DNA from: Zea mays
Taxonomy: Eukaryota; Streptophyta; Magnoliopsida; Poales; Poaceae
DNA: 64,000 nucleotides
Direction: 5' to 3'
Assembly: GCF_902167145.1 (NCBI RefSeq)
Contig: NC_050101.1
Location: forward strand, 110,947,789-111,011,788
The position numbers and the translations under genes were made by a program. Numbering within the stretch: position 1 is the first letter of the stretch; every line of letters begins with the position of its first letter. Shown in pieces: positions 56,538 to 64,000 of the stretch. Below the pieces are notes generated by a model that made no database searches, was not told the DNA's origin, and was given only the letters and a program-made list of their open reading frames with translations.

Positions 56538-59500
56538 TCAACAAAAGAAGTTCCTAGAATCAAGAATATTTAGCTCATGCCTAAGTTTGTTAAAAGTTTG
56601 TTCATCAAGTGGCTTGGTAAAGATATCGGCTAATTGATCTTTAGTATTAATGTAAGAAATCTCGATATCTCCCTTTTGTTGGTGATCCCTTAAAAAGTGA
56701 TACCGAATGGCTATGTGCTTAGTGCGGCTATGCTCAACGGGATTATCCGCCATGCGGATTGCACTCTCATTATCACATAGAAGAGGAACTTTGGTTAATT
56801 TGTAACCATAGTCCCTAAGGGTTTGCCTCATCCAAAGTAGTTGCGCGCAACAATGTCCTGCGGCAATATACTCGGCTTCGGCGGTAGAAAGAGCAACCGA
56901 ATTTTGCTTCTTTGAAGCCCAAGACACCAAGGATCTTCCCAAGAACTGGCAAGTCCCCAATGTGCTCTTTCTATTGATTTTACACCCCGCCCAATCGGCA
57001 TCCGAATAACCAATCAAGTCAAAAGTGGATCCCCTAGGATACCAAAGCCCAAACTTAGGAGTATAAACTAAATATCTCAAGATTCGTTTTACGGCCATAT
57101 GGTGAGCTTCCTTAGGGTCGGCTTGAAATCTTGCACACATGCATACGGAAAGCATAATATCCGGTCGAGATGCACATAAATATAGTAAAGAACCTATCAT
57201 CGACCGGTATACCTTTTGATCGACGGATTTACCTCCTTCGTCGAGGTCGAGATGCCCATTGGTTCCCATGGGTGTCTTGATGGGTTTGGCATCCTTCATT
57301 CCAAACTTGCTTAGAATATCTTGAGTATACTTCGTTTGGCTTAGGAAGGTGCCCTCTTGGAGTTGCTTCACTTGAAATCCTAAGAAATATTTCAACTCCC
57401 CCATCATAGACATCTCGAATTTTTGTGTCATGATCCTACTAAATTCTTCACATGTAGACTCGTTAGTAGACCCAAATATAATATCATCAACATAAATTTG
57501 GCATACAAACAAGTCATTTTCAAGAGTCTTAGTGAAGAGTGTAGGATCGGCCTTTCCGACTTTGAATCCATTAGTGATAAGAAAATCTCTAAGGCATTCA
57601 TACCATGCTCTTAGGGCTTGCTTGAGCCCATAAAGTGCCTTAGAGAGTTTATACACATGGTTAGGGTACTCACTATCTTCAAAGCCGGGAGGTTGCTCAA
57701 CATAGACCTCTTCCTTGATTGGTCCATTGAGGAAGGCACTTTTCACGTCCATTTGGTAAAGCTTAAAGCCATGGTAAGTAGCATAGGCCAATAATATTCG
57801 AATTGACTCAAGCCTAGCTACGGGTGCATAGGTTTCACCGAAATCCAAACCTTCGACTTGGGAGTATCCCTTGGCCACAAGTCGAGCTTTATTCCTTGTC
57901 ACCACACCATGCTCATCTTGCTTGTTGCGGAAGACCCATTTGGTTCCTACAACATTTTGATTAGGACGTGGAACTAAATGCCATACCTCATTCCTAGTGA
58001 AGTTGTTGAGCTCCTCTTGCATCGCCACCACCCAATCCGAATCTTGAAGTGCTTCCTCTATCCTATGTGGCTCAATAGAGGAAACAAAAGAGTAATGCTC
58101 ACAAAAATGTGCAATACGAGATCTAGTAGTTACCCCCTTATGAATGTCGTCGAGGATGGTGTCGACGGGGTGATCTCGTTGGATTGCTTGGTGGACTCTT
58201 GGGTGTGGCGGCCTTGGTTCTTCATCCTCCTTGTCTTGATCATTTGCATCTCCCCCTTGATCATTGCCGTCATCTTGAGGTGGCTCATTTGCTTGATCTT
58301 CTACTTCATCAACTTGAGCTTCATCCTCATTTTGAGTTGGTGGGGATGCTTTCGTGGAGGAGGATGGTTGGTCTTGTGCATTTGGAGGCTCTTCGGATTC
58401 CTTAGGACACACATCCCCAATGGACATGTTCCTTAGCGCGATGCACGGAGCCTCTTCAATACCTATCTCATCAAGATCAACTTGCTCTACTTGAGAGCCG
58501 TTAGTCTCATCAAACACAACGTCACAAGAAACTTCAACTTGTCCAGAGGATTTGTTAAAGACTCTATATGCCCTTGTGTTTGAATCATATCCTAGTAAAA
58601 AGCCTTCTACAGTCTTAGGAGCAAATTTAGATTTTCTACCTCTTTTAACAAGAATAAAGCATTTGCTACCAAAGACTCTAAAATATGAAATATTGGGCTT
58701 TTTACCGGTTAGGAGTTCATATGATGTCTTCTTGAGGATTCGGTGAAGATATAACCGGTTGATGGCGTAGCAAGCGGTGTTGACCGCCTCGGCCCAAAAC
58801 CGATCCGAAGTCTTGTACTCATCAAGCATGGTTCTTGCCATGTCCAATAGAGTTCTATTCTTCCTCTCCACTACACCATTTTGTTGAGGAGTGTAGGGAG
58901 AAGAAAACTCATGCTTGATGCCCTCCTCCTCAAGGAAGCCTTCAATTTGAGAGTTCTTGAACTCCATTCCGTTGTCGCTTCTAATTTTCTTGATCCTTAA
59001 GCCGAACTCATTTTGAGCCCGTCTCAAGAATCCCTTTAAGGTCTCTTGGGTTTGAGATTTTTCCTGTAAAAAGAATACCCAAGTGAAGCGAGAATAATCA
59101 TCCACAATTACTAGACAGTACTTACTTCCGCCAATGCTTATGTAAGCAATCGGGCCGAATAGATCCATGTGTAGGAGCTCTCGTGGCCTGTCGGTTGTCA
59201 TTATGTTTTTGCGTGGATGATGGGCACCAACTTGCTTTCCTGCTTGGCATGCGCTACAAATCCTGTCTTTCTCAAAATGAACATTTGTTAGTCCTAAAAT
59301 GTGTTCTCCCTTTAGAAGCTTGTGAAGATTCTTCATCCCAACATGGGCTAGTCGGCGGTGCCAGAGCCAACCCATGTTAGTCTTAGCAATTAAGCAAGTG
59401 TCGAGTTTAGCTCTATCAAAATCTACCAAGTATAGCTGACCCTCTAACACTCCTTTAAATGCTATTGAATCATCACTTCTTCTAAAGACAGTGACACCTA

Positions 59501-59780
59501 TATCAGTGAATAAACAGTTGTAGCCCATTTTGCATAATTGAGATACAGAAAGCAAATTGTAATCTAATGAATCTACAAGAAAAACATTGGAAATAGAATG
59601 GTCAGGAGATATAGCTATTTTACCCAATCCTTTGACCAAACCTTGATTTCCATTCCCGAATGTGATCGCTCGTTGGGGATCTTGGTTTTTCTCGTAGGAG
59701 GAGAACATCTTCTTCTCCCCTGTCATGTGGTTTGTGCACCCGCTGTCGATGATCCAGCTTGAGCCCCCGGATGCATAAGC
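56538..59780 (-). CDS. Sirevirus Pol polyprotein (protease end, integrase, reverse transcriptase, RNase H)
   Basis: Open from just after a TAG at 59781-59783 to the stop at 56538. Order: protease motif IIDSG (about 59740), GAG-pre-integrase HHCC zinc region (HRRLAHVG ... CSACQAGK), integrase core ([33 protein letters not shown]), copia RT ([34 protein letters not shown]) and RNase H ([29 protein letters not shown]). Single changes hint at relaxed constraint: GLKQALRAW where copia RTs have Pro, and KHIAIRYHF where Asp is usual in RNase H. Otherwise there is no stop in over 1060 codons, so the insertion is young. The product would copy the element RNA and integrate the DNA. Confidence 0.9.
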   Translation of the reverse strand, partial: AYASGGSSWIIDSGCTNHMTGEKKMFSSYEKNQDPQRAITFGNGNQGLVKGLGKIAISPDHSISNVFLVDSLDYNLLSVSQLCKMGYNCLFTDIGVTVFRRSDDSIAFKGVLEGQLYLVDFDRAKLDTCLIAKTNMGWLWHRRLAHVGMKNLHKLLKGEHILGLTNVHFEKDRICSACQAGKQVGAHHPRKNIMTTDRPRELLHMDLFGPIAYISIGGSKYCLVIVDDYSRFTWVFFLQEKSQTQETLKGFLRRAQNEFGLRIKKIRSDNGMEFKNSQIEGFLEEEGIKHEFSSPYTPQQNGVVERKNRTLLDMARTMLDEYKTSDRFWAEAVNTACYAINRLYLHRILKKTSYELLTGKKPNISYFRVFGSKCFILVKRGRKSKFAPKTVEGFLLGYDSNTRAYRVFNKSSGQVEVSCDVVFDETNGSQVEQVDLDEIGIEEAPCIALRNMSIGDVCPKESEEPPNAQDQPSSSTKASPPTQNEDEAQVDEVEDQANEPPQDDGNDQGGDANDQDKEDEEPRPPHPRVHQAIQRDHPVDTILDDIHKGVTTRSRIAHFCEHYSFVSSIEPHRIEEALQDSDWVVAMQEELNNFTRNEVWHLVPRPNQNVVGTKWVFRNKQDEHGVVTRNKARLVAKGYSQVEGLDFGETYAPVARLESIRILLAYATYHGFKLYQMDVKSAFLNGPIKEEVYVEQPPGFEDSEYPNHVYKLSKALYGLKQALRAWYECLRDFLITNGFKVGKADPTLFTKTLENDLFVCQIYVDDIIFGSTNESTCEEFSRIMTQKFEMSMMGELKYFLGFQVKQLQEGTFLSQTKYTQDILSKFGMKDAKPIKTPMGTNGHLDLDEGGKSVDQKVYRSMIGSLLYLCASRPDIMLSVCMCARFQADPKEAHHMAVKRILRYLVYTPKFGLWYPRGSTFDLIGYSDADWAGCKINRKSTLGTCQFLGRSLVSWASKKQNSVALSTAEAEYIAAGHCCAQLLWMRQTLRDYGYKLTKVPLLCDNESAIRMADNPVEHSRTKHIAIRYHFLRDHQQKGDIEISYINTKDQLADIFTKPLDEQTFNKLRHELNILDSRNFFC

Positions 59781-60821
59781 CTACAAAACAAGTATAGTTC
59801 TTGACTTTAGGTACCCAAACGGTTTTGGGTCCTTTGGCATTAGAAACAAGAACTTTGGGTACCCAAACATAAGTCTTGGAGCCCTTGTGTTTGCCCCCAA
59901 CAAACTTGGCAACTACCTTGCCGGATTTGTTAGTAAGCACATATGATGCATCAAAAGTTTTGAATGAAATGTCATGATCATTTGATGCACCCGGAGTTTT
60001 CTTCTTAGGCAACTTAGCACGGGTTGGTTGCCTAGAGCTAGATGTCTCACCCTTATACATGAAAGCATGGTTAGGGCCAGAGTGAGACTTCCTAGAGTGA
60101 ATTCTCCTAATTTTGCTCTCGGGATAACCGGCAGGGTACAAAATATAACCCTCGTTATCCTGAGGCATGGGAACCTTGCCCTTTACAAAATTAGACAATC
60201 TTTTAGGAGGGGCATTAAGTTTGACATTGTCTCCCCTTTGGAAGTCAATGCCATCCTTGATGCCAGGGCGTCTCCCATTATAAAGCATACTACGAGCAAA
60301 TTTAAATTTTTCATTCTCTAAGTTATGCTCGGCAATTTTAGCATCTAATTTTGCTATATGATCATTTTGTTGTTTAATTAAAGACATGTGATCATGAATA
60401 GCATTAATATCAACATCTCTACATCTAGTACAAATAGAAGTGTGCTCAACGGTAGATGTAGAGGGTTTGCAAGAATTAAGTTCAACAATCTTAGAATGCA
60501 ATATATCATTTTTGTCTCTAAGATCGGAAATAGCAGCATTGCAAACATCAAAATCTTTAGCCTTAGCAATCAATTTTTCATTTTCCTTCCTAAGGCTAAC
60601 AAGAGATATGTTTAATTCTTCAATCTTAGCAAGTAAATCATCATTATCATTTCTAAGATTGGGAATTGAAACATTACTAGCAATAGAATCAACCCTAGCT
60701 AATAAATTAGCATTCTCATTTCTAAGGTTGTCTGTAGTCTCATGGCAAGTGCTTAGCTCACTAGATAATTTTTCACATTTCTCAACTTCTAGAGCATAAG
60801 CATTTTTTACTTTAACATGCT
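59700..60821 (-). CDS. Sirevirus Gag, 3' part
   Basis: A frame open from 60821 to about 59620 on the minus strand. It starts with heptad-like coiled coil ([41 protein letters not shown]), then CTRCRDVD, a basic Lys/Arg-rich segment ([27 protein letters not shown]), then repeated VWVPKV motifs, all typical of Sirevirus Gag C-termini. The N-terminal gag domain and zinc knuckle are not in the window. Beyond about 59780 this frame only reads the protease region out of frame, so Gag and Pol overlap in different frames. Confidence 0.75.
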
Positions 60822-61484
60822 TGTTGGGGACTTGTTCTCAAATGCTATGAGTTAAGAACAAGGCAACATAGAAAATGTTAATCGGTAAAGTCCTTCGTCC
60901 TTCGAAGCATTATTCCCCTTAGGATATAATGATTTTCGGACGAAGGTTATGAAGGGCGTACCTTCATAAATACACTATACAGTGATGAAGGATGAATTAT
61001 AAGGAATATAAAGGATAACATAGACAATTGCATATTATTATTAATTTATCTTTGCATTATTATTATGTGGAAACAGAAATAACATCGAATTACAAATGTA
61101 CCTTCAGCTTGAAGGAGATGAAAGTACAAGCGTGACGCGAAAGCGAATGTCAAATCAGCGTGAACAGTACAGGGGTACTGTTCACCTATTTATAGGCACA
61201 GGACACAGCTCATACAAAATTACATTTATGCCCTTTACATTTGATAATAATTCTATAGTAATCTATCGAGGTCTAAATAGCCTTTTCATCTTTAAGTCGG
61301 TTTCATTTTTTGCTACCACGCCGAAGCTTTCCAGCTCACACCTTCGGCGCTGTATCAACCTTCGTATTATTCTGGTCTGCTGTGATACCGACTTGAGTCC
61401 GAAGATACCTGTTCACACATTATACTCCAGAAATACTGTTAAATCCTGTTTTTGAGGACCTTCGTAAGCCGAAGGCCCCCAACA
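60822..61484 (+). repeat. LTR-like terminal repeat of gypsy-type element (663 bp)
   Basis: Begins TGTTGGGGACTTG and ends GGCCCCCAACA, the inverted TGTTGGGG/CCCCAACA pair of an LTR. It interrupts the Sirevirus gag frame. The following bases (GTAGCCCCTCGC) do not look like the usual initiator-Met primer-binding site. CCTTCG/CGAAGG words are frequent throughout. Confidence 0.75.
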
Positions 61485-61640
61485 GTAGCCCCTCGCAATA
61501 TTAATTTGATTAAAATAATAAATTTAGATTGCGACATGGACGAAGGCTTTACGCCGAAGGTCCGAAAAAACACCTTCCCTTTGCTAGAATAGCAACATTC
61601 ACTGACAAGCGGGGTCTTTTAATTTTGAACGCACTGGGCG

Positions 61641-61790
61641 TATAAATACGGTCATACCGCAAACTCATTTGGCACGCTCTCTTGCCATCTGCTCCCGCTC
61701 ACTCAATTTTTAGCTCTTGCGCACTAAGATTTGCTGAGCTTTTAGTTTTGAAGCTTCGACTTTGAAAACAGTTTTTTAGTGTTTCCGAAG
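61641..61790 (+). promoter_or_regulatory. TATA box and leader before the gypsy-type ORF
   Basis: TATAAATA at 61641-61648 is followed ~140 bp later by the ATG at 61791. The leader is C/T-rich. This promoter-like site lies downstream of the LTR-like end. Confidence 0.5.
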
Positions 61791-63902
61791 ATGTCTGAAG
61801 ATAAGAAGGCTGCTGCTGAGATGAAGCTGAGTCTCGACGAAGAGAATAACTTGGGGTTTCTTATAGCGATGTCGAAGACCAATACAGAAAAAATCACCAA
61901 GGAGATTCTGGAAGGTTTGTCTGAAGATACTGGTGACAGCGACAGTTATGATGTGGACAGTGGTGGCGAAGACTCCGAAGATCGCCCTTGGCGACCAAGC
62001 CATGCGGTTTTCGGCAAATCAACTATCAAAGAAAATCATCTTGTCAACATGAGAGGAAGGTATTTCCGGGATTTGTCCATTGTGAGGGCCGACGAAGGGG
62101 AAAAAACTTGTCCACACCCTGAAGGGAATGAAGTCGTAGTGTACCGAAGCTTTTTGAAAGCTGGACTACGATTTCCCCTGAGCGAGTTTGTCGTAGAGGT
62201 GCTGAAAATATTCGAAGTCTATCTTCACCAACTTACCCCCGAGGCAATCATAAGGCTGAATATCTTCGTGTGGGCCGTGAGAAGCCAAGGTCTGAAGCCT
62301 GATGCAAAAAGTTTCTGCAATATACACGAATTATCATACGAAACAAAACCTTGGGGTAAAGAACAGTATCACAATAATTTTGGCTGCTACAGTTTCGTTT
62401 CTCGGTCCGGGTCAAGCTGTCCCGTGCTAACCTTTCGGAAGAGATGGCCCGGCGACTGGATGACAGAATGGTTTTATGTGAAGAATGACCTGACAGTACG
62501 AGAAGATATCAAAGGTATAATTATGCGCCCTATTTGGCAAAGCTTCGGCCTTCGGAGGCCGAAGGTTGAAATGAATGAAGCTGCCGAAGAATGCCAGAGA
62601 GCCTTCGGCGTTATCTGTTCTTTTATTGGAACGAGAGATTTAGTACAAGAGCATATTGCCTTCAGGGTATGGCCGCTCGCGGAGAAATGGGAAATGCCGC
62701 AAGAAACCATAAAGGAGGCCGACGAAGGTGGACTTATCAGGCTGAAGTATACTTTTAAGTTCGGAGATAAATTCGTTGAGCCAGATGATGACTGGTTAAA
62801 AAGCATTGAAAATTTAAGTGATGAACTGCTTGGGGCTTATTCGAAGGCCGAAGATACTGCACTGTCAGCAGCCTTCGGAGGCCGAAAAAAGAAGAGGCTG
62901 AATCGGGTGTTTGATGCAATCGGGTTTGTCTACCCTGACTATCGTTATCCCATTCGAGGGCAGAAAAGAAAAAACGCAACCTCTGCGAAATAAGAAGCTG
63001 CAACTGCTCCTAGCGAGCCAGAACCGAAAAGAAAGAGGATAAAGGTCCTCACACATCGGCCGCGCTATATTGAACCAGCTTCGGTGCCTGAGTTCACCGG
63101 AGAAACTTCTTCGGCCACCGAAGCTGAAAAGCCAACCAAACCAACCTTGCTGCCAGAAGTCGCAGAAATGGCCGAAGCGCCAACAAGGATAGAATTGGAA
63201 GAACCGAAGATTTTGTTACCAGAAACAAAAGGGATGGCCGAAGCGCCATCCACAGAAAAAATGGAAGAAGTGAAAAAACCAACTGAGGAAAAAACATCAG
63301 AAGTTTTGAGTCCTGCAGCAAATGTTGAGACAGTAAAAAATCAAAAGGTGCCAGCAGTTACTCCGAAAAGAAAGAGAATGGCTAATGTGCTAGATGTTCT
63401 GGAAACAATTAAATCTTCAAGCACACCTCCGAAGAAAACTGTTGCCATTCCCGAAGCGAAAACTGAAATTTCTGATATTAAAGTTCCAGAGCAAGAAACT
63501 GAAGCCGAAGCTGGGTCCTCAGAGCCCACGAAGATAAAATCCTTGGAAACCGAGGAAGAAAAAATAACAGAGCCAACTTTTGTTGAAGAAATCAGTGTCA
63601 TTGCCCCCGAAGCATCCCCCAAAGTCCTTGATTATGTTGTTCGTCATGCTTCGGGGAAAAAATTATCAGAAAAAGAAAAGCAAGAGGCCCAGTGCTACGC
63701 CCAAAAACTGAAGTATCCAAAGGGGGCGTTAATATTCAATGGCAGTGGAGAAGAAGACTTTTTGTATTGTCTCCCTGACAGCAAGGAGATTTCTGTCTGT
63801 CGGGAGATGAGCAAGAGCTTCGGATTCCCAACACTAGAAGACGGGCTCTCGGTGCTGTCGAAGAACGATCTGGCCGACAGCCTGACATATAATAGCTTAA
63901 AG
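61791..63902 (+). CDS. Gypsy-type retroelement Gag-like protein ('putative gypsy type transposon' domain), one internal stop
   Basis: ATG at 61791 (MSEDKKAAAEMK). An acidic N-terminus leads to the domain known from grass genomes as putative gypsy-type transposon (VVYRSFLKAGLRFPLSEFVVEVL, PEAIIRLNIFVWAV, KRWPGDWMTEWFYVKND, RIFG-like FAFRVWPLAEKW). A TAA at 62991-62993 follows KRKNATSAK, but the same frame continues open for ~300 codons: EAATAPSEPEPKRKR, Pro/Glu/Lys-rich low-complexity sequence, VRHASGKKLSEKEKQEA, YPKGALIFNGSGEEDFLYCLP. Then there is a donor AAG|GTGCAA at 63902/63903 and an acceptor at 63990-63992 leading into GGCCTGAT at the window end. The TAA is probably a nonsense mutation in a longer Gag-like ORF. 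Role: presumably particle/nucleic-acid binding for the element. Confidence 0.75.
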
Positions 63903-64000
63903 GTGCAACAAATGGGATCTTTGTATTTTTTGTTGAGACCAAAATTTTTCGTTTGCTTAAATCTAATGACATACACATATTCTTCTTTGCAGGGCCTGAT

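Larger units (their letters stand above)
54416..60821 (-). mobile_element. Sirevirus-type Ty1/copia LTR retrotransposon, 5'-truncated
   Basis: Minus-strand order: gag fragment, protease-integrase-RT-RNase H, a polypurine-motif-rich 3' non-coding zone, 3' LTR. Multiple polypurine motifs and CCGG-centred palindromes in the LTR are known hallmarks of plant Sireviruses (the lineage of maize Opie/Ji and soybean SIRE1). The 5' LTR, primer-binding site and start of gag are missing because a gypsy-type element begins at 60822. Confidence 0.9.

Noticed and set aside
58160..58436. Plus-strand hydrophobic ORF resembling a membrane protein
   Set aside because: Antisense of the Glu/Asp/Gln-rich linker in the Sirevirus Pol frame, which reads as Leu/Ile/Val on the other strand.
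63065..63622. Minus-strand Ser/Val-rich ORFs near the right edge
   Set aside because: Antisense shadows of the Pro/Glu/Lys-rich part of the gypsy-type ORF.

Overview
This is nuclear DNA from a grass, most likely a panicoid such as maize (Zea) or a close relative. It is dense in plant transposable elements: CACTA elements with GCCGAGTG subterminal repeats, Helitrons that start with TCTCTACTACTTATTAAGG and end in CTAG, a Sirevirus-type Ty1/copia element, and gypsy-type elements. Low-copy sequence survives between them as spliced plant genes with GT-AG introns. There are no bacterial features (operons, Shine-Dalgarno sites, CRISPR).

Layout. 1-7811: right-hand (5') part of a CACTA element on the minus strand. 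It holds a well-structured second transposon gene (Transposase_24 type, six exons readable), a TNP2 transposase gene broken by one frameshift and one nonsense codon, a GC-rich leader, GCCGAGTG hairpin arrays and a striking ~530-bp-arm inverted repeat, ending in CACTACCGGAATCC at 7811. 7812-12905: a minus-strand hypothetical gene of the plant-mobile-domain/Ulp1-N-like kind. It is flanked by two copies of a ~108-bp sequence that belongs upstream of the next gene. 13000-17174: the best gene of the window, an intact 12-exon SERINC/TMS1-family membrane protein gene with a C-terminal tail built by a 30-bp minisatellite. 17175-20190: downstream DNA, a deletion-derived SERINC remnant and a 320-bp CACTA derivative. 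21000-23500: a second, decayed copy of the plant-mobile-domain-like gene, on the plus strand. 24000-26855: a decayed gypsy element (gag, RT, RNase H).

28800-49968 repeats the 12900-20190 block: SERINC pseudogene B, its downstream DNA, SERINC pseudogene C, the same small CACTA derivative and the same short ORF. This second block was later split by two Helitrons. One (33778-38633, minus strand) leaves an exact empty site and carries a scrambled C2-domain/armadillo-repeat gene chimera. The other (about 41833-49888, plus strand) carries mostly AT-rich intron-like DNA. From 49969 other CACTA-like ends follow, then a Sirevirus on the minus strand (LTR 54416-55704, pol to about 59780, gag fragment to 60821). 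A gypsy-type element on the plus strand cuts it at 60822 and runs out of the window.

How parts relate. The SERINC array is the real host-gene story: one apparently functional paralogue (A) and three damaged ones (A', B, C) generated by segmental tandem duplication and then deletion, splice-site loss and TE insertion. The transposons act on their own behalf. Their most notable parts are the long hairpin inside the CACTA element, which could feed small-RNA silencing of its own family, and recurrent capture of armadillo-repeat fragments by different elements. All identities come from reading the sequence. No database search was run.
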